From positions 1 through 11,258 of the forward strand of contig JACZRM010000035.1 of assembly GCA_022576105.1 (NCBI GenBank): a stretch of DNA of 11,258 nt. The letters run 5' to 3'. Made by a program: the position numbers and the translations under genes. Positions 1 to 5,594 of the stretch are shown one piece after another (position 1 is the stretch's first letter; each line of letters begins with the position of its first letter). The notes under the pieces are model-generated. The model made no database searches and was not told where the DNA came from. It saw nothing but the letters and a program-made list of their open reading frames with translations. The DNA is from Chloroflexota bacterium (GTDB lineage: Bacteria > Chloroflexota > Dehalococcoidia > UBA3495).

Positions 1-2
1 AA

Positions 3-77
3 GCCGGCGACGCAGCCCCCGGTCAGGGCGTTCCGGCCGTTCCAACCGGGGCCGGTAGTCCTTTACTGCCAAGCTGA
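3..77 (+). CDS. possible C-terminal end of an upstream gene (partial)
   Basis: The frame beginning at base 3 is open from the window edge to a TGA at 75-77. It encodes a Gly/Ala/Pro-rich tail ending in SPLLPS. The stop falls immediately before a block of dispersed repeats that starts near 79, which is where a gene would be expected to end. Base 1 opens a second frame that runs to 90 and into the repeats, so the frame choice is uncertain. No family can be recognised from 24 residues. Confidence 0.3.
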   Translation, partial: AGDAAPGQGVPAVPTGAGSPLLPS

Positions 78-78
78 C

Positions 79-236
79 CGTTCATGGTGAGCCTGTCCAA
101 GGACAACGATCAACTCCGTTCATGGTGAGCCACTTCGACAGGCTCAGAGCCTGCCCTGAGTTTATCGAAGGGACAAGCTTATCGAACCATGAGCGGGCAT
201 CAATTCGCCGCCCTTCGACAAATTCAGGACGAGCGG
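79..236. repeat. cluster of dispersed TTCGACAGGCTCAG-type palindromic repeats
   Basis: Two copies of CCGTTCATGGTGAGCC begin at 79 and about 116. They are followed by TTCGACAGGCTCAG (134-147), CCCTGAGTTTATCGAAGGG (154-172) and a CCCTTCGACA unit near 211 leading into CAGGACGAGCGG. The same words recur, degenerate, at 5077-5100, 10998-11080 and 11231-11250, so this is a genome-wide repeat family able to fold on itself. Apparent ORFs across it are repeat-derived. I see no gene between 78 and 379. Confidence 0.8.
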
Positions 237-264
237 TCAGTGCCCCGGTGTTTGCGCCAATTGT

Positions 265-293
265 TTGACAAACCCCTATTCCCAACCCATAAT
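265..293 (+). promoter_or_regulatory. sigma70-type promoter for the padR-arsM unit
   Basis: A perfect -35 hexamer TTGACA (265-270) lies 17 bp upstream of CATAAT (288-293), which has one mismatch to TATAAT. Transcription would start near 300 and leave a leader of about 80 nt before the regulator's ATG at 380. This is one of the clearest promoters in the window. Its -10 end abuts a candidate operator half-site. Confidence 0.65.
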
Positions 294-340
294 ACTTAAC
301 CAGCTATAGTAATCACGGTTTAGTAACTCCGGTTTAGTAA
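293..340. promoter_or_regulatory. candidate operator: one inverted and two direct half-sites
   Basis: CGGTTTAGTAA occurs twice, at 316-326 and 330-340, with a 14-bp period. TACTTAACC at 293-301 matches the reverse complement of GGTTTAGTA with one mismatch. The sites lie just downstream of the predicted -10, where a bound repressor could block initiation or early elongation. PadR-family regulators commonly autoregulate by binding dyads at their own promoter, so autoregulation is the likely role. It is inferred from position only. Confidence 0.45.
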
Positions 341-379
341 AGCCAGCATGTTAAAAGTAGACACAGTGAAGGTTATCTA

Positions 380-754
380 ATGAGCGTAGGCGCCATGCAC
401 GACGAAGCCTACTGGGAGAACCTGGTCAAGCGCAGCTTGTGCCGCTTTATGCTGCTGTCCCAGTTGGCCAAGGGCCCGTTGCACGGCTATGGAGTGAATC
501 AGGCCATCAAAGAGGCCTGCCAGGGCTGCTGTGAACCTACCGAGGCCATGGTCTACTCCACCATTAAGGAGTTGATGGACGCCGGCTACGTGGAATGCCG
601 CATGGAAGAGCACCGGGGCCGACAGCGAAGGGTCTGCTGGTTATCTGCATCCGGGGAAGAATCTTTCCGGGCGGCCGCCCGAGTGTGGCAGAAGATGCTG
701 CCCAAGGTAGAGGAAACAGTAGAGCAGGCGCTGAGCGGGGTGGTTGTGGTGTAG
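380..754 (+). CDS. PadR-family transcriptional regulator with CxxCC motif
   Basis: This is a 124-residue winged-helix DNA-binding protein of the PadR family. The core is recognisable: LLSQLAKGPLHGYGVNQAI (about residues 25-43), then VYSTIKELMDAGYVE (58-72), a basic wing (RGRQRR, 79-84) and the WLSASGEESFRAA segment that normally reads as YxLTxxG. A short helical tail after residue 98 fits the PadR dimerisation region. Six cysteines are present (C21, C47, C50, C51, C73, C86), and C47-x2-C50-C51 lies just before the recognition region. A metal(loid)-sensing role is therefore possible, and the downstream arsM supports it, but this is inference. GAAGG at 368-372 lies 7 nt before the ATG. The TAG stop sits inside a dispersed palindrome. 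Family assignment is firm; the inducer is unknown. Confidence 0.88.
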   Translation: MSVGAMHDEAYWENLVKRSLCRFMLLSQLAKGPLHGYGVNQAIKEACQGCCEPTEAMVYSTIKELMDAGYVECRMEEHRGRQRRVCWLSASGEESFRAAARVWQKMLPKVEETVEQALSGVVVV

Positions 755-776
755 GGGCGCACCTGCGTGTGCGCCC
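751..776. repeat. GTAGGGGCGCAC-type palindrome, overlapping the padR stop
   Basis: GGGCGCAC (755-762) pairs with GTGCGCCC (769-776) around a 6-nt loop. The leading GTAG supplies the stop codon (752-754) of the PadR gene. It belongs to the same family as 1689-1702 and 3892-3919. In the transcript it would form a stable hairpin between padR and arsM. Confidence 0.75.
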
Positions 777-810
777 TGGGTTTCGAAGAGGCCAGGTTCC
801 GTGTGACGGC

Positions 811-837
811 TAGGGCAGACACATAGGTCTGCCCCTA
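811..837. repeat. related GGGCAGAC inverted repeat
   Basis: GGGCAGAC (813-820) pairs with GTCTGCCC (827-834) around a 6-nt loop, and the outer bases read TAGGG and CCCCTA. It resembles the GTAGGGGC palindromes but has a different stem, so it is probably a diverged member. Together with the hairpin at 751-776 it fills most of the padR-arsM gap. Neither has a U-tract, so termination there is not predicted. Confidence 0.6.
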
Positions 838-874
838 CACGACAAGAAGATTCGATGGTTATAAGGGGTGCAAA

Positions 875-1666
875 ATGGCAGCCAATCAAGAGGAAATCAA
901 AAAGTTAGTTCGAGAGCGCTACGGGGCCAGGGCCAGAGGGGTAATTGAGCTCACCCAGGTGCAAAATGGGGGAGATTCCAGTCGTGGCGACTCTGGTTGC
1001 TGCGGGCCAGCCGACCTGGACCGGGCGCTGCGTCTCTACTCTGAAGGTCAGATCTCCGGACTTCCCATGGAAGCGGTGGCGGCTTCGGCGGGTTGTGGCA
1101 ACCCAACGGCCCTGGCCGGACTGAAAACCGGAGAGCGGGTGCTGGACCTGGGTTCCGGCGGCGGCATCGACTGCTTTCTGGCGTCACAGCAGGTGGGAGA
1201 GACCGGCCACGTTATCGGCCTGGACATGACCCCGGACATGCTGGAGTTGGCCCGTAAGAACCAGGCGAACCTGGGCTTGACCAACGTGGAGTTCATCAAG
1301 GGGGAGATGGAGCAGATACCCCTGCCCGATAGCCACGTTGACGTGGTAATTTCCAACTGCGTGGTTTGTCTCTCACCAGACAAGGACGCCGTGTTCAATG
1401 AAACCTTTCGGGTGCTGGCCCCCGGCGGGCGCATCCACCTTTCCGATATGATGTCGCTGACCCCGGAAGGTCCGGCCCGCACCGACCCGGAAGCCTGGGC
1501 TACCTGCGTGGCTGGGGCTGAGTATCGGGATGTGTACCTGGACCGGCTGCAACGAGCCGGGTTTGTCGATATTGAAACCACCGAAGAGAACATAAGGTTC
1601 GACGATGATGGTCTCCCCTTGAACGTCGCTAGCGTGAAGGTGGTGGCTCGCAAGCCCCAGTCGTAG
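875..1666 (+). CDS. arsM: arsenite S-adenosylmethionine methyltransferase (ArsM)
   Basis: This 263-residue cytosolic class I methyltransferase is predicted to transfer methyl groups from SAM to As(III), giving methylarsenicals for detoxification. Motif I is VLDLGSGGGIDC (89-100), followed by the acidic VIGLDMTPDML strand end (113-123) and LAPGGRIHLSDM (181-191). The cysteines used by ArsM are all present: C42/C43 (SGCCGP), C74 (GCGNP), C162 in SNCVVCLSPDK and C211 in ATCVAGA. Other family members usually have a hydrophobic residue where C165 sits, so that cysteine is extra. AAGGGG (863-868) lies 6 nt before the ATG. The gene follows the PadR regulator by 120 bp on the same strand and is probably co-transcribed with it. 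The C-terminus ends soon after the methyltransferase and As-binding domains, with no added domain. Annotation confidence is high. Confidence 0.93.
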   Translation: MAANQEEIKKLVRERYGARARGVIELTQVQNGGDSSRGDSGCCGPADLDRALRLYSEGQISGLPMEAVAASAGCGNPTALAGLKTGERVLDLGSGGGIDCFLASQQVGETGHVIGLDMTPDMLELARKNQANLGLTNVEFIKGEMEQIPLPDSHVDVVISNCVVCLSPDKDAVFNETFRVLAPGGRIHLSDMMSLTPEGPARTDPEAWATCVAGAEYRDVYLDRLQRAGFVDIETTEENIRFDDDGLPLNVASVKVVARKPQS

Positions 1667-1688
1667 GCAGGCAGAACGAGAGTGTACC

Positions 1689-1702
1689 GTAGGGGCGCAC
1701 GG
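1689..1702. repeat. partial GTAGGGGCGCACGG repeat
   Basis: These 14 bases are identical to the left arm of the perfect palindrome at 3892-3919. The right arm is missing apart from a short CTAC (1706-1709), so this copy is truncated. It lies in the convergent 50-bp gap between arsM and the deacetylase gene. Confidence 0.6.
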
Positions 1703-1716
1703 CTCTACATTTTGGA

Positions 1717-2427
1717 TTAGTCCATTTTGAACCGCTTGAAGGCTTCGGCGTACTTCATCCCCACCTTCTCCCCAATGTTGCTGCGCCACTGGCGCATGTA
1801 CTTATTGGCGTCCTCTTCAGAAACCTGACTCTTGTGCTCCTTGAGGGCGGCTACCGAGGTGTCGATGTGCTCGGTTACGTCCACGTACCGGTCGGCGTGG
1901 TCGTGCTCCATTATCCACACCTCTTTGACCTTGTGCGGCTCCAGTCCTTCTGCCAGCAGTTCGGGAAAGGTGAGGCGGTCTCGGGCCGAGGGAAATACCG
2001 CCGACAGGGTGGCCTCCCCGGAGGCGAAGTGGTCGGGATGGCCAAGGTAGCCGTTGCTGCTAAGCTCGCGGTTAGGCCCCATGCAAATCAGCACGTCGGG
2101 CCGGTAGCGGCGAATCTCCCGGGCAATGTCCCGGCGCAGGTCCAATGTCGGCTCAAGCATGGCGTCTTCGTGGCCCAAGAACACCACATCGTGCAGCCCC
2201 AGCACCTTGCCGGCGTTGATCTGTTCCTGCTTTCTTAGATTCACCAAATCCTGGCCGGTCATCTCAAGGTTGTCGCTGCCCTTGCTGCCGTCGGTGCACA
2301 GCACATAGACCACCTCCCAGCCTTCGGCGCACCACTTGGCCACGGTGCCAGAGCAGCCCCATTCGGCGTCGTCGGCATGGGCCACCACCACCATCCCCCG
2401 CTGGTATTGTTGTTCCTGTTCCGCCAT
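1717..2427 (-). CDS. PIG-L (LmbE-like) family zinc-dependent deacetylase
   Basis: This 236-residue protein belongs to the PIG-L/LmbE/MshB family, which hydrolyses N-acetyl groups from sugar-linked substrates. The N-terminal metal motif appears as VVAHADDAEWGCSGT (14-28), with H17 and D20 as expected zinc ligands and D19 as the general base. The second motif is GHPDH (129-133), with H133 the probable third ligand. The usual proline of AHPDD is alanine here. The start was set at 2427 because GGGAGG precedes it by 9 nt, whereas the in-frame ATG at 2454 has no ribosome site and adds a non-conserved extension. The C-terminal region after about residue 185 is helical and charged. The gene stands alone, convergent with arsM. 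The substrate cannot be told from sequence; thiol-cofactor precursors or N-acetyl sugars are family possibilities. Confidence 0.87.
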   Translation of the reverse strand: MAEQEQQYQRGMVVVAHADDAEWGCSGTVAKWCAEGWEVVYVLCTDGSKGSDNLEMTGQDLVNLRKQEQINAGKVLGLHDVVFLGHEDAMLEPTLDLRRDIAREIRRYRPDVLICMGPNRELSSNGYLGHPDHFASGEATLSAVFPSARDRLTFPELLAEGLEPHKVKEVWIMEHDHADRYVDVTEHIDTSVAALKEHKSQVSEEDANKYMRQWRSNIGEKVGMKYAEAFKRFKMD

Positions 2428-2564
2428 GAGTCCTGGCCTCCCGGGCTTAGTCAAAACGTCAAAAACCGACCCCCAAGCGCTGCCGCCCAGGGGCCAGTCT
2501 ATTCAGCTTTTGGGTCTAAAGTACACTCATCAGTTTAGCACAGCGGGATAGCCGCATACTAAAA

Positions 2565-2640
2565 CCTGCCGCAGAGAACGCCGAGATAAGAATAAAACTA
2601 AGCAGGAAAATCTCTGTGACCTCTGCGTCTCTGCGGCAGG
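2565..2640. repeat. CGCAGAGA...TCTCTGCG element, copy 1
   Basis: Inverted termini CCTGCCGCAGAGA (2565-2577) and TCTCTGCGGCAGG (2628-2640) match perfectly over 13 bp and enclose an AT-rich centre. The internal 68 bases (2571-2638) differ at only three positions from copy 2 at 3127-3194. The element sits just downstream of the MaoC-like gene, in the gap between it and the deacetylase promoter region. The rest of 2428-2664 holds no gene I can support. Confidence 0.8.
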
Positions 2641-2664
2641 CCGTTAGCCCGGACGGGATGAGGA

Positions 2665-3075
2665 TTAAAGCGCTACCACCGCCACCGCCTGGCCCACCGC
2701 TTGCTGCCGGTCATTCTCAATTAAGATCTGGCACTCGACCAGCCCAGTGGCGCCCTCTCCCCGCTTGGCCACTACTGTCCCCGAAAGGCTGATGGTGTCG
2801 TTGGCCATTACCGGGGTGGACAGGTCCATCTCCAGCGTGCTGCCTGGAGCGGTGATACTGGCCGGGGGAAAGGCCTTCCCCAGCAGTTCCTTGACGTAGG
2901 ACAACACCGCCGCCGGAGCCAGCGAGGGTTCTGCGTCAGCATCGACGGCATCAAACCCGACTTGAGCGTTGAATCGCTCAATACTTTCCTGGGTCTCCCA
3001 TTTGATGACGATGGGCAGCCGGTCTCCCAGGTTCACCGACTCAAAGGTCACCGTCTTGGCCCACAGCGTTGCCAT
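2665..3075 (-). CDS. MaoC-like hotdog-fold dehydratase-type protein
   Basis: This 136-residue single-domain protein resembles the MaoC/FAS1-type dehydratase N-domain hotdog family, which hydrates or dehydrates acyl-CoA thioesters. Support comes from the opening VTFESVNLGDRLP (about 8-20), a central region ending in APAAVLSYVKEL, and the strand pattern around STLEMDLSTPVMANDTISL followed by GTVVAKRGE, which is typical of this fold. I do not see the canonical D-x4-H dehydratase dyad, so it may be a non-catalytic or differently acting hotdog protein. The ATG at 3075 was chosen because residues upstream of it would be encoded by the dispersed repeat at 3122-3194. TATAGT lies about 8 nt upstream of the ATG on this strand, so a leaderless transcript is possible. 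The gene lies between two direct copies of the same repeat. Confidence 0.6.
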   Translation of the reverse strand: MATLWAKTVTFESVNLGDRLPIVIKWETQESIERFNAQVGFDAVDADAEPSLAPAAVLSYVKELLGKAFPPASITAPGSTLEMDLSTPVMANDTISLSGTVVAKRGEGATGLVECQILIENDRQQAVGQAVAVVAL

Positions 3076-3121
3076 TACCAAACTATACCAAAAAGGTGCA
3101 AGAGGTGGACTCAAAGCCCCC

Positions 3122-3194
3122 GAGGCGCAGAGAGCGCCAAGATAAGAATAAAACCAAGCAGGAAAATCTCTGTGACCTCTGCGTCTCTGCGGCA
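3122..3194. repeat. CGCAGAGA...TCTCTGCG element, copy 2
   Basis: Bases 3127-3194 match 2571-2638 with three substitutions and no gaps, in the same orientation. The terminal inverted arms are GCAGAGA and TCTCTGC. It lies in the divergent gap between the MaoC-like gene and the TPP enzyme. Translation through it produces the false N-terminal extension of the MaoC-like frame. Confidence 0.8.
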
Positions 3195-3213
3195 AGCTCC
3201 GATGAGTGAGGGG

Positions 3214-3241
3214 TTAACAGGCCCTGCCTCTATGGTAGAAT
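3214..3241 (+). promoter_or_regulatory. sigma70-like promoter for the TPP-enzyme gene
   Basis: TTAACA (3214-3219) and TAGAAT (3236-3241) each differ by one base from the consensus hexamers and are separated by 16 bp. Transcription would begin about 35 nt upstream of the ATG at 3283. The promoter starts 19 bp beyond the end of repeat copy 2. Confidence 0.5.
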
Positions 3242-3282
3242 TGGCCGCAACACGGAAAACAGGTACTTGAAGGAGAGTCGCC

Positions 3283-3864
3283 ATGATCGACCAGGTAGAG
3301 ATGATGAGGGCCATTGAGAAGCTGCGCGGCGACGCAATTATGGTGCCGGTGTTCCGGGCCAATGTTGCCTGGTCCAAGGTAACCAACAACGTGAAACGGG
3401 ACATACCAGTGGGCGGTGCAATGGGCAAAGGATCGTCTTTTGCGTTGGGTCTGGCTTTGGCCCAGCCCGACACCAAGGTGATCCTCTTCGACGGCGACGG
3501 CAGCCTGCTGATGAACCTGGGTTCTCTGGTGACCATCGCCAACAAAGGCGCCAAAAACCTGGTGCACTTTGTTATGGACAACGGTGTCTACGCCACCACC
3601 GGTGGACAGGAGGTACCCGGCGCTCAGGTCGCCGACTACGCCGACCTGGCCAAAGCGGCGGGCTACGCCCACACCTACCAGTTCGACAACCTGGAAGACT
3701 TTGTGACCCAGGCCGAGGAGATTTTCAGTCAGGAAGGCCCGGTCTTTGTGGCGGCCAAGGTCACCCCGGACATCCGGCTGCCGGAAGAACGGGCGGCGGG
3801 CGGGACGCGGCGCACCCCGCAGGCGGTCATCGACCTGATGGCAGAGCTGGGTACGGCCCGATAA
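3283..3864 (+). CDS. TPP-dependent decarboxylase, C-terminal-type subunit
   Basis: This 193-residue protein corresponds to the TPP-binding (C-terminal) domain of 2-oxoacid decarboxylases. The thiamine diphosphate motif is GDGSLLMNLGSLVTIANK starting at residue 71, with the closing asparagine at N100 (VMDN), followed by GVYATTGGQ (101-109). The length and the GDGSLLMNLG wording are closest to the beta subunit of sulfopyruvate decarboxylase (ComE) and the matching half of phosphonopyruvate decarboxylase. Those enzymes also need a PYR domain, which supplies the catalytic glutamate. No such gene is next to it: the upstream neighbour is divergent and the downstream one is an enolase-superfamily enzyme. 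AAGGAG (3270-3275) precedes the ATG by 7 nt. The domain is certain. The substrate is not; a sulfo-, phosphono- or other 2-oxoacid is plausible. Confidence 0.85.
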   Translation: MIDQVEMMRAIEKLRGDAIMVPVFRANVAWSKVTNNVKRDIPVGGAMGKGSSFALGLALAQPDTKVILFDGDGSLLMNLGSLVTIANKGAKNLVHFVMDNGVYATTGGQEVPGAQVADYADLAKAAGYAHTYQFDNLEDFVTQAEEIFSQEGPVFVAAKVTPDIRLPEERAAGGTRRTPQAVIDLMAELGTAR

Positions 3865-3891
3865 AGGATAATTCCGAAGAAATCGCATCAA

Positions 3892-3919
3892 GTAGGGGCG
3901 CACGGCCGTGCGCCCCTAC
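3892..3919. repeat. 28-bp perfect palindrome of the GTAGGGGCGCAC family
   Basis: The left arm GTAGGGGCGCACGG (3892-3905) is followed with no spacer by its exact reverse complement (3906-3919). It lies between the TPP-enzyme and MR/MLE genes. In RNA it would form a strong hairpin, but no T-run follows, so it is a dispersed repeat and not a standard intrinsic terminator. Confidence 0.85.
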
Positions 3920-3955
3920 CAAATAGGCCCTTAGCAAATAGGAAGGAATGAAGCC

Positions 3956-5041
3956 ATGAAAGTAACCCAATGGACCACCCGGGTGCTGCAGACCCCGGCG
4001 GACAACCCCTTGGTGGTGGGAATCGACCAGCCCGGCACCCGGGAGTTCGTCACCCTGGAAGTGGACACCGACGAAGGACTGCAGGGTATTGGCGTTACCT
4101 TCTTTGGCGGCCCGCTGACCCCGGCCCTGCGCACCGCGGTGGACAATCTCTGCGAACTGATTATCGGCGAAGACCCGTTGCAGGTGGAGGCGGTGACCGA
4201 CAAGCTGCGGCTGGCGGCGGGCAGCGCCGGGCCGGAGGGCATCTTTACCCTGGCTATTTCAGCCATCGACATTGCGTTGTGGGACATCAAGGGCAAGGCC
4301 CTGAACCAGACCGTCTGCTCCCTGCTGGGCGGCTACCGTGAACGGGCGATCACCTACGCCAGCGGAGCGCTGATGCGTACCATGAACTTGGAGTATCTGG
4401 CCGAGGCCGGGCCCCGGCTGGTGGAGATGGGATTCCGGCAGATGAAAACCCAGATGGGCGCTGAACCCACTGCACAACGTGAGGTGGCCCGCATCCGCAC
4501 CCTGCGCGACGCCATCGGCCCGGATATTGACCTGATGTGCGACATCAACCAGCTCTGGAACGTGAACCAGGCCATCGACATCGGAAAGCGGGTTGAGGAG
4601 TACCACCTGTTCTGGCTGGAGGATGTGGTGGTTCGTGACGACTACCAGGGTCTGGCCCGGGTGGCCGACGCGCTGACCACTCCCATCGCCGCCGGTGAGT
4701 ACGTCTATGGCATCCGTCCTTTCCGCCACATGCTGGAGCAACGGTCGGTGGATATCGTGATGATCGATCTGCTGCGAGTGGGCGGCATCACCCAGTTTCG
4801 CAAAGTGGCGGGCATGGCCGAGGCCTTCAACCTGCCGGTGGTCAGCCACCTGGTGCCGGAGATTCAGGTGCACAACATCGCCGCCATTCCCAACGGGCTG
4901 ACGGTGGAGTATATGCCCTGGACGCTGCGGCTGTACGAGGAGACTCCGGCTATCGAAAACGGACAGATAGTGGTGCCCGATAAGCCTGGCCTGGGCCTGA
5001 AGTTCAGCCAGGACACCATCAAGCAGTACCAGGTGGGGTAA
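3956..5041 (+). CDS. mandelate racemase/muconate lactonizing family enzyme
   Basis: This 361-residue enolase-superfamily enzyme of the mandelate racemase subgroup has an N-terminal capping domain (to about residue 125) and a (beta/alpha)7 barrel. The Mg2+ ligands are D196 (CDINQLW), E222 (FWLED) and E248 (AAGEYV). The His-Asp dyad is D271 (MIDLLRVGG) and H298 (VVSHLVPE), with E318 (TVEYMPW) at the usual final acidic position. The catalytic KxK reads K164-T165-Q166, so the second lysine is replaced by glutamine. With H298 kept, a dehydratase acting on a sugar acid or other hydroxy acid is more likely than a racemase needing two opposed bases. AGGAAGG (3940-3946) precedes the ATG by 9 nt. It follows the TPP gene by 91 bp with a palindrome between them, so co-transcription is possible but unproven. 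Confidence 0.9.
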   Translation: MKVTQWTTRVLQTPADNPLVVGIDQPGTREFVTLEVDTDEGLQGIGVTFFGGPLTPALRTAVDNLCELIIGEDPLQVEAVTDKLRLAAGSAGPEGIFTLAISAIDIALWDIKGKALNQTVCSLLGGYRERAITYASGALMRTMNLEYLAEAGPRLVEMGFRQMKTQMGAEPTAQREVARIRTLRDAIGPDIDLMCDINQLWNVNQAIDIGKRVEEYHLFWLEDVVVRDDYQGLARVADALTTPIAAGEYVYGIRPFRHMLEQRSVDIVMIDLLRVGGITQFRKVAGMAEAFNLPVVSHLVPEIQVHNIAAIPNGLTVEYMPWTLRLYEETPAIENGQIVVPDKPGLGLKFSQDTIKQYQVG

Positions 5042-5076
5042 GTCCGTTCATTCCCGTTACCAAGGGGTAAGGATAG

Positions 5077-5100
5077 GCCTGCCCTGAGCTTGTCGAAGGG
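5077..5100. repeat. CCTGCCCTGAGCTTGTCGAAGGG dispersed repeat
   Basis: This copy shares CCCTGAG-n-TCGAAGGG with the repeat cluster at 79-236 and with degenerate copies near the right edge. It lies in the 175-bp gap between the MR/MLE enzyme gene and the protease gene. Confidence 0.7.
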
Positions 5101-5120
5101 TTGGGGTGAGGGCTTAATCG

Positions 5121-5149
5121 TTGACCCTGCTGAGGGCGTAACCTACAAT
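5121..5149 (+). promoter_or_regulatory. sigma70-type promoter for the protease-rhodanese operon
   Basis: TTGACC (5121-5126) and TACAAT (5144-5149) each differ by one base from consensus and are spaced 17 bp apart. Transcription would start near 5156, leaving a leader of about 60 AT-rich bases before the ATG at 5217. No other comparably good promoter was seen before the rhodanese gene, which suggests one transcript for both genes. Confidence 0.6.
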
Positions 5150-5216
5150 TGGAATTTATCGCTAAAATAATCGCTCTTAGTGTTGCCTGGTACTTTAGCA
5201 AAGGAAAGTAAGGTTG

Positions 5217-5594
5217 ATGGGCACTTTTACCGTATCGGTACAGATTGGAGACCTAGCCGGAGCACAGTTCATCGAGGTAGAAGCCTTGGTAGACACCGGG
5301 AGCACCTACAGCACGCTGCCAATAAATATTGTGTCCCAGATAGGTATAGAGCAGCACGGTGTTCGCAGGTTCGAACTGGCCGACAACCGGATTGTGGAGT
5401 ATCCAGTAGGCTACGCTCAAATACGACTGGAGGAGCAAGAGACTCTCACCCAGGTGGTCTTTGCCCCAGAAGATACTGCCCCTCTCATTGGAGCTACTAC
5501 CCTTCAACTCCTTAGTCTCGGCGTTGACCCGGTCAATCATCGGCTTATCCCGATTCCAGCATTGATGAAATTAGACAGTATGGAGGAGCCATGA
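5217..5594 (+). CDS. retropepsin-like (clan AA) aspartic protease
   Basis: This 125-residue single-domain protein has the hallmarks of bacterial retropepsin-like proteases: ALVDTGSTYSTLP (23-35), with catalytic D26 in DTGS, and a downstream APLIGATTLQLLSLGVDP segment (88-105) containing the hydrophobic-hydrophobic-Gly motif. Proteins this short act as homodimers, each chain giving one aspartate. There is no signal peptide or membrane segment, so it should be cytosolic. The ATG at 5217 is preferred because AAGGAAA (5201-5207) lies 9 nt upstream; a TTG at 5214 is the alternative and would add one residue. Its TGA overlaps the ATG of the rhodanese gene (ATGA, 5591-5594), so the two are translationally coupled. 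Substrates are unknown. Processing or quality control of the partner enzyme is possible but speculative. Confidence 0.83.
   Translation: MGTFTVSVQIGDLAGAQFIEVEALVDTGSTYSTLPINIVSQIGIEQHGVRRFELADNRIVEYPVGYAQIRLEEQETLTQVVFAPEDTAPLIGATTLQLLSLGVDPVNHRLIPIPALMKLDSMEEP

Noticed and set aside
79..236. CRISPR array
   Set aside because: The repeats are irregular in length, orientation and spacing, with no unique spacers of uniform size and no cas genes.
82..285. 67-codon minus-strand open frame
   Set aside because: It is translated almost wholly from the dispersed repeat cluster, and its peptide contains repeat-derived words found in many unrelated loci.
1048..1653. 201-codon minus-strand frame inside arsM
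   Set aside because: It is antisense to a clear methyltransferase, with Ser/Arg/Pro-rich low-complexity translation typical of a shadow frame.
3076..3195. Extended N-terminus of the MaoC-like protein
   Set aside because: The extra 40 residues are encoded mainly by repeat copy 2. The domain begins after the ATG at 3075.
3214..3903. 229-codon minus-strand frame opposite the TPP enzyme
   Set aside because: It is a shadow of a GC-rich gene: the + strand frame has the full TPP motif, promoter and ribosome site, while this one has no recognisable domain.
3892..3919. Intrinsic terminator after the TPP-enzyme gene
   Set aside because: The hairpin is perfect but has no following T-run and matches a dispersed repeat family.
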